43,499 nucleotides of DNA from Bacteroidota bacterium (GCA_019135895.1 JAGVVH010000372.1:1-43499); one strand, 5' to 3'; shown: positions 6,806-13,652, counted from the stretch's first letter. Program-made: numbers and translations. The notes: a model not told the origin generated them from the sequence alone.

Positions 6806-7413
6806 GTACTGATTGGTCGGGAAATAAAAATAGTATTTACAAAACGCTTGGTGCTTCAAACCATACCGACAAAGAAAGGCAAAGCGAGGATTATTATGCA
6901 ACCGAACCAAAGGCTGTTGAATTGCTTTTAGAATTGGAAGATTTTTCAAACCTATATGTTTGGGAATGTGCTTGCGGACAAGGGCATTTATCGGAAGCTA
7001 TGTTACAAAAAGGAATAAAGGTAAATTCAAGTGATTTGGTTTTAAGAGGTTACGACAAAGCATATAATTACGATTTTTTAAGCGAAGAAAACAAAGAGTG
7101 GAAAGGACATATTATAACCAATCCACCTTATAAATTTGCAAAAGAATTTGTTTACAAAGCATTATCAATTGTGCCTAATGGCTGTAAGGTTGCAATGTTT
7201 TTAAAGGTGCAATTTTTAGAAGGCAAAGCACGAAAACAACTATTTGAAATATACCCACCAAAAACTGTTTATGTTTCAAGTTCTCGCTTGTTATGTGCTA
7301 AAAATGGAGAATTTGAACAAATGATTGCAGGTGGTGGCTCTGCTGTTGCTTATGCTTGGTTTGTTTGGGAAAAAGGATATAATGGCAAAACAGAGCTACA
7401 ATGGTTCAATTAA
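6754..7413 (+). CDS. DNA adenine methyltransferase-like protein
   Basis: The 219-residue product has a SAM-binding motif ECACGQG (about 71-77), an acidic SSD end of the next strand (about 92-94) and the catalytic NPPY (123-126), the signature of N6-adenine (or N4-cytosine) DNA methyltransferases. DYYATEPKAVE (about 46-56) precedes the fold, as in phage Dam-like enzymes. The only start lies within the attC-like element, so the first 17 or so residues are encoded by the repeat. As cassette cargo it may protect phage DNA from host restriction. Confidence 0.8.
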   Translation: MINDLQTPQLTIPRVSGSTDWSGNKNSIYKTLGASNHTDKERQSEDYYATEPKAVELLLELEDFSNLYVWECACGQGHLSEAMLQKGIKVNSSDLVLRGYDKAYNYDFLSEENKEWKGHIITNPPYKFAKEFVYKALSIVPNGCKVAMFLKVQFLEGKARKQLFEIYPPKTVYVSSSRLLCAKNGEFEQMIAGGGSAVAYAWFVWEKGYNGKTELQWFN

Positions 7414-7429
7414 CGCACTGTATTTGTAT

Positions 7430-7565
7430 TGCCACTAACGTTGAATGTTTGTGCAGTTGGTGATTAGAAACCACTGCACTGTTAAAATAGTATTAACTTA
7501 ATAAACAGAAATACAGATGAATAACTCACAAAACCCCCAATTGCATAAACATAGTGTTAGCTGTT
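7430..7565 (+). repeat. attC-like element
   Basis: Cores are TGCCACTAAC (7430-7439) and GTTAGCTGTT (from 7556). Inner arms ATGTTTGTGCAGTTGG and the complement of ATGTTTATGCAATTGG pair over 16 bases with two G/T wobbles spaced five apart. The left core is an exact complement of the start of the preceding cassette (GTTAGTGGCA). Confidence 0.7.
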
Positions 7566-7909
7566 GCCGTTCTTTTCAAATCGGTCAAACAGTTTATCAC
7601 AGAAATGTATATGAGCATAAAGAACCATTGAAAATTGTTGGAATTTTAGAAGACAAACTTTTACTGGAAGGAGATTTTTCGGGCGGTACTCACAATGTAT
7701 TTCAGCGTGATTGGCTACCAATTAAAGGAACTTCGAGAATTTACAACCACGCTTTTAAATTAAAGGCTCGTAAAGACGCTATTGCTATCGAAACATTAGC
7801 TATCCCATGCGCAGGAAGTCAAGATAATACTTTCAAGTGCATGATGGAAATGGTTCATGCTGTAATGGTATTAACCAATGATGTATCACTTAATCCTGAA
7901 TGCGAGTAG
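7517..7909 (+). CDS. Hypothetical cassette protein (130 aa)
   Basis: The globular part begins near residue 20 (SFQIGQTVYHRNVYEH) with a beta-rich half that looks like a small barrel, then a helical C-terminal half (KARKDAIAIETLAIP). No other start fits, so translation begins inside the attC-like element and the first 15 residues or so are repeat-encoded. No known motif is seen. Confidence 0.6.
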   Translation: MNNSQNPQLHKHSVSCCRSFQIGQTVYHRNVYEHKEPLKIVGILEDKLLLEGDFSGGTHNVFQRDWLPIKGTSRIYNHAFKLKARKDAIAIETLAIPCAGSQDNTFKCMMEMVHAVMVLTNDVSLNPECE

Positions 7910-7925
7910 ATGTCTTTTTACGGTT

Positions 7926-8060
7926 ACCGCTAACGGTTGACAATATGAAATGTACGGGATTAAAAGCGGTATCCTATCCCGATACAGAACACTTAATTAA
8001 AGGTAATACCGTACAATTTGGCACAGACGCCCGTATATTTTATATTGTGTGTTACCTGCC
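7926..8060 (+). repeat. attC-like element
   Basis: Cores are ACCGCTAAC (7926-7934) and GTTACCTGCC (8051-8060). Inner arms ACAATATGAAATGTACGGG and the complement of ACAATATAAAATATACGGG pair over 19 bases with two G/T wobbles spaced five apart. It is among the clearest of the set. Confidence 0.75.
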
Positions 8061-8078
8061 GTTTTTATTCGATTTACT

Positions 8079-8408
8079 ATGAGATTAGAACAAATAACAA
8101 AGCCGTTTTTAGAATCAGAAATGTCAATTAAGAATTTTGCAGATGAAGTTGGATTGACTTCTGTTCGTGTTTCTCAAATACTTTTAAGAGATTTGAATAT
8201 TATTCATTACAAACTTTTTAAGGATTCAGATTTTGAATTAAGAAACGTACCATTAAGAAAAGAAGATAGACAACGATGGTTAACAAGGGTTAATGAATAT
8301 ATCGAAATAATTAATTTACCTGATAAAATCAAAAGAGATAATCGTAAAATTTCAGATTTAACTGTCGAGGAATTTATTGCGCTGATGTCTTCTTTAAATG
8401 GCAGGTAA
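8079..8408 (+). CDS. Helix-turn-helix cassette protein
   Basis: The 109-residue product has an N-terminal HTH: the stretch MSIKNFADEVGLTSVRVSQI (about residues 15-34) has the spacing of XRE/Cro or sigma-like HTHs. A charged helical C-terminus follows. The start is 19 bases after the core at 8051-8060. The cassette edges GTTACCTGCC and GGCAGGTAAC (8400-8409) are exact complements. It is one candidate ligand for the palindromic operators, though nothing links them directly. Confidence 0.65.
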   Translation: MRLEQITKPFLESEMSIKNFADEVGLTSVRVSQILLRDLNIIHYKLFKDSDFELRNVPLRKEDRQRWLTRVNEYIEIINLPDKIKRDNRKISDLTVEEFIALMSSLNGR

Positions 8409-8536
8409 CGTCAAATGTAACCGAAGTAGCGGATTAGAAAGTAGAAAATTATCAAAATACACTAAAATTTATAAATATGAAAACACTTAATTTACAGCGA
8501 GTAACCCGCTATTTTGGTTACATATTGTTAGCGGTT
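8400..8536 (+). repeat. attC-like element
   Basis: Cores are GGCAGGTAAC (8400-8409) and GTTAGCGGTT (8527-8536). Inner arms ATGTAACCGAAGTAGCGG and the complement of ATGTAACCAAAATAGCGG pair over 18 bases with two G/T wobbles. GGATTAG follows the left arm. The next ORF starts inside at 8477. Confidence 0.75.
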
Positions 8537-8749
8537 GTGTTATTTCAATCGTGTACAATCGAAGTGCCAGAAAAACCTAAAAAAGAAGTTGAGCGAAATG
8601 TATTAAAAGATTCTGACTTTGAAATAGTGGTTATTGATTCGTGCGAATATGTAGTATTTAATAGAGTTCATGGATATGCTGGAAGTGGTGGAATATGCCA
8701 TAAACAAAACTGTGCATTTTGTGCAGAGCGTTCTAAACATAACCGCTAA
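8477..8749 (+). CDS. Small lipoprotein encoded partly by an attC-like repeat
   Basis: The 90-residue product has a lipoprotein signal: a hydrophobic run YILLAVVLFQSC with lipobox LFQSC and Cys26 as the likely lipidation site. The right core of the attC-like element (GTTAGCGG) encodes the LAV of this signal, so the repeat supplies a working export signal. The mature part ends in a Cys-rich stretch (CHKQNCAFCAE), possibly metal-binding. Surface exposure suggests a role such as superinfection exclusion, which is inference. Confidence 0.6.
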   Translation: MKTLNLQRVTRYFGYILLAVVLFQSCTIEVPEKPKKEVERNVLKDSDFEIVVIDSCEYVVFNRVHGYAGSGGICHKQNCAFCAERSKHNR

Positions 8750-8943
8750 CGTTTCCGCTATGAGTAGTGGCGGTTTTGGAACTACTCACTATCAAAATAC
8801 AACAAATGACAATAGAAAGCAAAAACGATAATAACAGCACTACACCCGCCATTACTTATCAAAATACAACAAATGACAATAGAAAGCAAAAACGATAATA
8901 ACAGCACTACACCCGCCATTACTTATAGCGAGTGTTGTACGCT
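8741..8943 (+). repeat. attC-like element with internal tandem duplication
   Basis: Cores are AACCGCTAAC (8741-8750) and GTTGTACGCT (8934-8943). Inner arms CGCTATGAGTAGTGGCGG and the complement of CGCTATAAGTAATGGCGG pair over 18 bases with two wobbles. The loop is enlarged by a 67-bp tandem duplication (8790-8923). Confidence 0.75.
8790..8923 (+). repeat. 67-bp tandem duplication
   Basis: 8790-8856 is repeated at 8857-8923. Each copy holds an ATG and the codons MTIESKND. Only the second copy leads into the long frame; the first stops soon after passing into the second. Confidence 0.9.
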
Positions 8944-9139
8944 GTTTTTGTTTCCTTGTGGGGCAATGGTAAAATCAAAATACGGTTCAATTGAAGGAAT
9001 GATAACGGCTCAATCAATTAGATTTGATAAAGTGCAATATGAAATAAGTTATTTTAATTCAGGAGACCAAAAAACGGTATGGATGAATGAAAATGAATTT
9101 GAAACAAATGTCGAAAAACGTGCGGTAGGTTTTAAATAG
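8873..9139 (+). CDS. Hypothetical cassette protein (88 aa)
   Basis: The product has a hydrophilic, repeat-encoded N-terminus and a compact beta-rich region from about residue 22 (TLFLFPCGAMVKSKYGSIEG to QKTVWMNENEF). The folded region resembles a small SH3-like barrel in pattern only. It starts inside the attC-like element. Cassette edges GTTGTACGCT and AGCGTACAAC (9138-9147) are exact complements. Confidence 0.55.
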   Translation: MTIESKNDNNSTTPAITYSECCTLFLFPCGAMVKSKYGSIEGMITAQSIRFDKVQYEISYFNSGDQKTVWMNENEFETNVEKRAVGFK

Positions 9140-9273
9140 CGTACAACGGTTTGCATAAGATTAGTACGGGGATAGAAAGCGAAAACCTCCCGAACTACTC
9201 GAAAAATATTAAATGGTAATTCGCTCAAATTTGGCACTAAGCCCCGTATTAATTTTATGCGGTGTTAGCCGTA
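9138..9273 (+). repeat. attC-like element
   Basis: Cores are AGCGTACAAC (9138-9147) and GTTAGCCGTA (9264-9273). Inner arms GCATAAGATTAGTACGGGG and the complement of GCATAAAATTAATACGGGG pair over 19 bases with two G/T wobbles spaced five apart. Confidence 0.75.
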
Positions 9274-9285
9274 GCTTTTATTATT

Positions 9286-9687
9286 ATGAATATAGATTTT
9301 ATCAAAGAGATTTTAATGTCAACTGCCGAATACTGGATAGTTGCAAAAAAGACTGAATACATAGAGTATTTTGAAACGAAAAGAGGTAAAGACCAAATTG
9401 TTTTAATTGCTATCCCAAAAGATATAAAGCGTGGTCTAAAGTATGAAGAAATAACATTGCAAGAAGTTGAAAAACTGCACAATGCTTATATTGAGCAAAA
9501 TATTTTTATCAATACAGATTACCCTCCATTTCAACAATACATTACTTTTAGAGATATGTATAAAGGGTATCCGATTGAATATAAAATTAAGGAATTTATG
9601 TTGAAAGCATTGGATTTAAAATCGAATGAACTTTACGAGTACAAAGCATTAATTGAAGTAGAACCTGTCAACGAAGCTGTTTCTTAA
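9286..9687 (+). CDS. Hypothetical cassette protein (133 aa)
   Basis: The product begins MNIDFIKEILMSTAEYW. A mixed alpha/beta protein with an acidic tail is suggested, without a recognised motif. The ATG at 9286 lies 12 bases after the attC-like core; an upstream TTG would extend into the core. The cassette edges GTTAGCCGTA (9264) and TACGGCTAAC (9691-9700) are exact complements. It is the last cassette of array 2. Confidence 0.65.
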   Translation: MNIDFIKEILMSTAEYWIVAKKTEYIEYFETKRGKDQIVLIAIPKDIKRGLKYEEITLQEVEKLHNAYIEQNIFINTDYPPFQQYITFRDMYKGYPIEYKIKEFMLKALDLKSNELYEYKALIEVEPVNEAVS

Positions 9688-9696
9688 AGTTACGGC

Positions 9697-9764
9697 TAAC
9701 TTGTAAATATACGGAAGTTTACTAAACACTAATGAAAACATTTACAATAACTTACCATATAAAA
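9697..9764 (+). repeat. 68-bp direct repeat, copy 2
   Basis: This stretch is identical to 560-627. It begins at the TAAC core ending the last cassette of array 2 and runs into the intact gene at 9732. A TTGTAAAT/ATTTACAA hairpin lies inside. Confidence 0.9.
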
Positions 9765-9944
9765 TTCACTATTGATTTTGCGCCTCATTATGTTTTTAAT
9801 AAACACAAAGAGTTATTTAATTTAAAAACAGAAAGAAAAATAAAGCAAGTCATGGTTGGTGGGTCAATTGGATATGTTATTAATGGTAAATTTTACTCCT
9901 TAACATATCTTAAAAAACATTTATCTAAAACAAATAAATTATAA
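9732..9944 (+). CDS. Hypothetical basic protein (70 aa)
   Basis: The product starts MKTFTITYHIKFTIDF. A beta hairpin-like first half is followed by GGSIGYVINGKFYSL and a Lys-rich end. The first 11 codons are duplicated at 595. It sits directly after array 2 and just before the recombination genes. Function is unknown. Confidence 0.6.
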   Translation: MKTFTITYHIKFTIDFAPHYVFNKHKELFNLKTERKIKQVMVGGSIGYVINGKFYSLTYLKKHLSKTNKL

Positions 9945-9963
9945 ACATTAAAAACATTAAATT

Positions 9964-10944
9964 ATGAGTGATGAATTAGATTTAATTGAAACAGTTCAGA
10001 TTGAAAGCTTCATTACAGACGAAAAAGCAGCTATTGATATTCAGGTATCTACTGCTAAAAAATATCCTAGGAACATTACAAGGGCTATTGATAATGCAAT
10101 AGCTATTGCCACAATGGATAAAGAAACAGCAGAAACATGTACTTATTCTGTCCCCAGGGCAGGTAAAAACATTTCAGGCCCAAGTGTTCATTTAGCAAGA
10201 ATAATTGCTCAAAATTGGCAGAATCTGAGAGTCGAGAGTAAAGTAGTTTCTGAAACTTCAACTCAAATAATATCTGAATCTGTGTGCTTTGACCTAGAAA
10301 CAAACTATGCCGTAAAAGTACAAGTTAGAAAAAGCATCATGCAGAATGAGTATCGTAATGGTCAACCCACTGGAAGAAAAATTAGAATGAGTGATGACAT
10401 GGTTGTGATTACAGGGAATGCGGCAAACGCTATAGCATATAGAAATGCTGTCTTTGCTGTAATACCTAAATCAGTTACAGATAAAGTTTATAAATCAGCA
10501 AAAAATATGATTACTGGTGACTTATCTTCTGAAGAAAAGCTTATAAAGAGAAGGAAACAGCTTATTGATGGTTTTATTGATAACTACAATGTATCAGAGT
10601 TTCAGATCGTTGAAGTCCTTGGGTTGAATTCAATAAACCAAATTAAACAAGACGAGGTAGTTAGATTAGTTGGTATAGCCCAAGCAATAAAAGATGGAGA
10701 TACTACTGTAAACGAAGTGTTTTACTCAACGAAAAAGGCTGAATCTGACCGATCAGATGCTAAGGCAAATCAAATTATAGACAAAATTAAAGAATCAAAA
10801 TTAAAAGACTTAAAAGTTTCGTCTTTAGATGAAGCCCGCAAGTTCTTTGAAGAATCTCTTGGTGTTATTGGCAATGCTGTGACCGATGATAAAATTGAAG
10901 AAACAGCAAAACAAAACGGATTTAAACTTATAATTACAAAATAA
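9964..10944 (+). CDS. Probable single-strand annealing recombination protein
   Basis: The 326-residue product is not assigned by a clear motif. It is of a type often found before YqaJ-type exonucleases in Bacteroidales phages, and the exonuclease lies two genes downstream. A conserved-looking core covers about residues 30-190 (TCTYSVPRAGKNISGPSVHL, then VITGNAANAIAYRNAVFAVIP), followed by helices. The pairing of annealing protein and exonuclease would perform phage recombination. It could also be another single-strand DNA-binding protein. The stop overlaps the next start. Confidence 0.6.
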   Translation: MSDELDLIETVQIESFITDEKAAIDIQVSTAKKYPRNITRAIDNAIAIATMDKETAETCTYSVPRAGKNISGPSVHLARIIAQNWQNLRVESKVVSETSTQIISESVCFDLETNYAVKVQVRKSIMQNEYRNGQPTGRKIRMSDDMVVITGNAANAIAYRNAVFAVIPKSVTDKVYKSAKNMITGDLSSEEKLIKRRKQLIDGFIDNYNVSEFQIVEVLGLNSINQIKQDEVVRLVGIAQAIKDGDTTVNEVFYSTKKAESDRSDAKANQIIDKIKESKLKDLKVSSLDEARKFFEESLGVIGNAVTDDKIEETAKQNGFKLIITK

Positions 10945-11447
10945 TGAAGACAAAATTATTTATTATATTGATGGTCATTTCTTCGTGTTTAGTTACAAGC
11001 TGCGGAACAATGATCGGAGTACAGGGTACACCAGAAATGAGAACTTTTGAAAAGATAATTGAAGTGCCTAATAAATCTAAGGCTGATATTTATATTTCTA
11101 CGAATACATGGTTTGTTGAAAATTTTAACTCAGCAGAATCTGTTATTGAGTTTCAAGATAAAGAATCGGGCAAGATAATGGGTGAATATGTTTATACGTA
11201 TATGGATGGAATTTATAATCAGATGGTCAAACAAATTATTTCAATAGACATTAAGGATGGTAAGGTTCGATTATTCATATCAGAACCATGTTTAAAAACA
11301 ATCGGAGATGCATTAAATGGCATTTACATTAAAACTAATAATTATAAACCATTAACCACTCTAAAAGGTTTACAAAAAGCAAATGAAGAGTGGGGTAAAT
11401 TAGCATTATCGCTAGAGAATGCTCTTAATACCACTTTATTATGGTAA
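10944..11447 (+). CDS. Lipoprotein, possibly DUF4468-like
   Basis: The 167-residue product has a lipoprotein signal MKTKLFIILMVISSCLVTSC with Cys20 as the likely lipidation site. The mature part alternates strands and helices (residues about 35-110), resembling the TBP-like fold of DUF4468 proteins in pattern only. It is wedged between the annealing protein and the exonuclease, overlapping both, so it is made with the early recombination genes. That is an unusual place for an envelope protein. Confidence 0.75.
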   Translation: MKTKLFIILMVISSCLVTSCGTMIGVQGTPEMRTFEKIIEVPNKSKADIYISTNTWFVENFNSAESVIEFQDKESGKIMGEYVYTYMDGIYNQMVKQIISIDIKDGKVRLFISEPCLKTIGDALNGIYIKTNNYKPLTTLKGLQKANEEWGKLALSLENALNTTLLW

Positions 11448-12313
11448 AAAAAGTAAAACCAATTGTCATTCGACCAAAATCTGAGTCTGAATGGCTTGAA
11501 TTAAGAAGCAAAACTATTGGAGCGAGTGAAGTTATTACCGTGTGCGGGCTTAATCCGTGGAAATCGCCATACGAATTGTGGCTTGAAAAGACAGGAAGAA
11601 AAGCACCAGATGAAGTTAACGACTCTATGATTAGGGGAAAGATATATGAAGCCCCATTGGTTGATTTCTGGGCAATTAAAACAGGTCATAGACCAATAAA
11701 GGGTTCTCAGAAGGATATTCTTTACATTGACCGAAATAAGCCCTATTTGAGCTGTACTCCAGATCGGTTTTTTATCCATGCTTCGACAGGTAAAAAATGG
11801 CTTTGTGAGGTTAAAAACCCCGACAATAGACGAATAGAAGAAGCTGAACAATCGTGGATAATGCAACTTCATTGGCAAATGGGCATTACTGGCATCCATG
11901 AAGGATTGCTTCTTTGGGATTATCCTCAGCGTGGAGTCTACTTTATGGAACAAGAGTTTACATTTAATAAGGAGCTGTATCTCATGATGGAAGAAATTGT
12001 AGATGAATTTTGGAATGAGAATATCCTTAAAGACATTGAACCAGAAATGACCGTTGGAAGTGATGTACTTTATAAATACCCAGAGCAAGAAGTAGGATTA
12101 TCGGTAGAAGCAAATGATTCACTTACAGAAAAATATGGCACAATGCTATCTTTACAGGAATCAATTTCTACAGATACAAGCCAACTGGATAAATTGAAAG
12201 ATGAGGTTAAATTATTTATGCTTAATGCCGAATCTGTTAAATATGAAGGTAAAACATTATTTACATGGAAAGCAAACAAGAACAAATCTCGCATATTTAA
12301 AATAATCAAATAA
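11441..12313 (+). CDS. YqaJ-type viral recombinase (lambda exonuclease-like)
   Basis: The 290-residue product matches the YqaJ family. SESEWLELRSKTIGASEVIT opens the fold, RGKIYE gives Glu70, CTPDR supplies Asp108, and CEVKNP provides Glu123-x-Lys125. Together these form the PD-(D/E)xK active site of 5'-3' double-strand exonucleases. It overlaps the lipoprotein gene by 7 bases and follows the likely annealing protein. It would resect DNA ends for phage recombination and replication. Confidence 0.9.
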   Translation: MVKKVKPIVIRPKSESEWLELRSKTIGASEVITVCGLNPWKSPYELWLEKTGRKAPDEVNDSMIRGKIYEAPLVDFWAIKTGHRPIKGSQKDILYIDRNKPYLSCTPDRFFIHASTGKKWLCEVKNPDNRRIEEAEQSWIMQLHWQMGITGIHEGLLLWDYPQRGVYFMEQEFTFNKELYLMMEEIVDEFWNENILKDIEPEMTVGSDVLYKYPEQEVGLSVEANDSLTEKYGTMLSLQESISTDTSQLDKLKDEVKLFMLNAESVKYEGKTLFTWKANKNKSRIFKIIK

Positions 12314-12316
12314 TTT

Positions 12317-12336
12317 GATATGTTTTATAACATGTT
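12317..12336. promoter_or_regulatory. Palindromic operator, site 2
   Basis: GATATGTTTTATAACATGTT matches the 5899 palindrome at 16 of 20 positions. It lies 3 bases after the exonuclease stop and 22 bases before a TAnnTTTG box. Confidence 0.55.
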
Positions 12337-12357
12337 TTTTTCTTGATTTATTTGACT

Positions 12358-12365
12358 TAAATTTG
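12358..12365 (+). promoter_or_regulatory. Candidate -7 promoter box
   Basis: TAAATTTG fits TAnnTTTG and lies just downstream of operator site 2. It would drive the two genes at 12440 and 12758. Confidence 0.45.
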
Positions 12366-12439
12366 TCGAAGACTTTTGTGCAATAAGAGTAGTTTTTTTA
12401 GGTGTTTATTTTTTTGAGAGTTTTTTTATTGGTGAAAAG

Positions 12440-12697
12440 ATGGAAGATGTAATTGAAAATATTAATCCGATTCAGTTTATTCAACTGAACACCGTTAACA
12501 TCTTCCATTCTTTTTTGATTTCTGAGTACAATAAAACAAAATTTCCTTTTTTTGGAATTGTAGATTTAATAAACCTTGGAGTATTTAAAAAAGAGCTTGC
12601 AGACGAACTACTTGTAAAAAAAATTATTCGTAAAAGAAAAGGGTTTAATGGAGATTTAATTGAACTTTTAGTTAATAATTTAGATCCTAAAAGCTAA
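12440..12697 (+). CDS. Hypothetical protein (85 aa)
   Basis: The product starts MEDVIENINPIQFIQLNTVN and has a helical C-terminal half rich in Lys and Leu (FKKELADELLVKKIIRKRKG). It is controlled by its own candidate operator-promoter, separate from the exonuclease operon. No motif is recognised. Confidence 0.6.
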   Translation: MEDVIENINPIQFIQLNTVNIFHSFLISEYNKTKFPFFGIVDLINLGVFKKELADELLVKKIIRKRKGFNGDLIELLVNNLDPKS

Positions 12698-12757
12698 AAC
12701 ATCAACCAAATAAAAACAATAACATGCTTATATAGTTATACTTGCTAATTTTAGTTT

Positions 12758-13009
12758 ATGAAAAAGTTTGACAGAAATAAAACATTTTATATTAATACTT
12801 CTAAAAAGTCACCCGAAAGTATTAAGCAATTAACTGATAAGTTGGCAAATATTGGTTTTAAGTATGTTCCATTTTCATCTTCTGATTTTGAAGATTTTGG
12901 GGAGTATTATCTGGCTGTAAATCCTAATGAAAAAATTTGCTACATGGATTGTGTTTCTTCAGATAATATTGCCATAGAAAAAGATTTCACTGATTTTTTC
13001 TTGCCATAG
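12758..13009 (+). CDS. Hypothetical protein (83 aa)
   Basis: The product has KKFDRNKTFYINTSKKSPES, then SIKQLTDKLANIGFKYVPFS, suggesting a small alpha/beta fold. It is the last rightward gene, ending shortly before an intrinsic terminator where the leftward operon meets it. Confidence 0.65.
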   Translation: MKKFDRNKTFYINTSKKSPESIKQLTDKLANIGFKYVPFSSSDFEDFGEYYLAVNPNEKICYMDCVSSDNIAIEKDFTDFFLP

Positions 13010-13030
13010 TATATAGTTTGGGTTTTTTTA

Positions 13031-13060
13031 GGCCAGTTATTAATTTAGCTGGCCTTTTTT
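13031..13060 (+). terminator. Intrinsic terminator of the early region
   Basis: GGCCAG (13031-13036) and CTGGCC (13049-13054) form a stem around a 12-base loop, followed by TTTTTT. It stops rightward transcription between the convergent operons. Confidence 0.8.
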
Positions 13061-13237
13061 ACCATCCGTTACGTCAAGCAGGTAAATCATCGTGAGTAAT
13101 CCTGTTAGACCTAAAGCTATCTGAAACAGATACGGCTTCTTTACTTTGTAGTAAGTTGCCGAAAGGCTTTCTGCCATGCCTGCATAGAGGATGTAGGATA
13201 GCAGAATTACAAATGCTGTGATTAGTAGTCCTGACAT
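13040..13237 (-). CDS. Small two-span membrane protein
   Basis: The 65-residue product has two hydrophobic segments (about 2-22 and 38-58) and a charged turn KVKKPY between them. It is the last gene of the leftward operon, behind the DGR genes, and ends within the terminator stem. A different frame (13074-13334) overlaps it and could encode a short peptide, but the membrane pattern favours this one. It may be a toxin, holin-like or exclusion peptide; none is certain. Confidence 0.5.
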   Translation of the reverse strand: MSGLLITAFVILLSYILYAGMAESLSATYYKVKKPYLFQIALGLTGLLTMIYLLDVTDGKKGQLN

Positions 13238-13340
13238 ATCTTCTCAATTTTTCGATGTTAATACTTACTTTTATTTTTTGCCTAGGCACACCCGCAATAG
13301 CTGAGCGTCCTGATTCTATGCGGTTGAAGGTCATTTCTTT

Positions 13341-13652
13341 TTATATGAACTTATAAACAATGCCTCTCCCAATTCTAAAACTCTTAATAGTTGCAAGAAA
13401 AGGAAAATCATTCTTATCGACAACATCGAGTACCTTTTTAAGGTTGCTGCTGTTGGTGAAAAACTTCACCTCTCGGCCTTGTGTTTTGCACATCACAATG
13501 TAACGATTATCACCATGCTTTGTTTTTACCTCCGATACAAACTCAATGACTTCGATCTCGCAATTTATAACTTCGGTGATAGACACCAGAGGACACTCGA
13601 AAATCTTCCGATCGTCGTCTATTTTTATATTCAAATCACTAAATCGCTTCAT
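13341..13652 (-). CDS. Small DGR-linked protein, possibly nucleic-acid binding
   Basis: The 103-residue, probably beta-rich product has FECPLVSITEVINCEIEVIEF and RYIVMCKTQGREVKFF. The C-terminal KKVLDVVDKNDFPFLATIKS pattern is reminiscent of small OB-like proteins. It overlaps the upstream gene by 14 bases and lies third in the DGR gene string. It does not look like the Avd four-helix accessory protein. A binding role in target-primed copying is inference. Confidence 0.6.
   Translation of the reverse strand: MKRFSDLNIKIDDDRKIFECPLVSITEVINCEIEVIEFVSEVKTKHGDNRYIVMCKTQGREVKFFTNSSNLKKVLDVVDKNDFPFLATIKSFRIGRGIVYKFI

Larger units (their letters stand above)
6175..9700 (+). mobile_element. Integron-like gene cassette array 2 (seven cassettes)
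   Basis: Seven single-gene units, all rightward, are separated by attC-like inverted repeats at 6175, 6669, 7430, 7926, 8400, 8741 and 9138, with a last core at 9691-9700. Six of the seven cassettes have left-edge bases that are an exact 10-bp reverse complement of their own right-edge core; the one starting at 7556 matches imperfectly. That is the signature of circularisable integron cassettes. No integrase or attI was identified, so this is an array without its recombinase. Confidence 0.7.

Noticed and set aside
7900..8082. A 60-codon open frame between two cassette genes
   Set aside because: It lies almost wholly within an attC-like element, and its codons follow the stem arms. It is a by-product of the repeat.
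6175..9700. CRISPR array
   Set aside because: The repeats are long, imperfect and inverted, and the spacers between them are genes.
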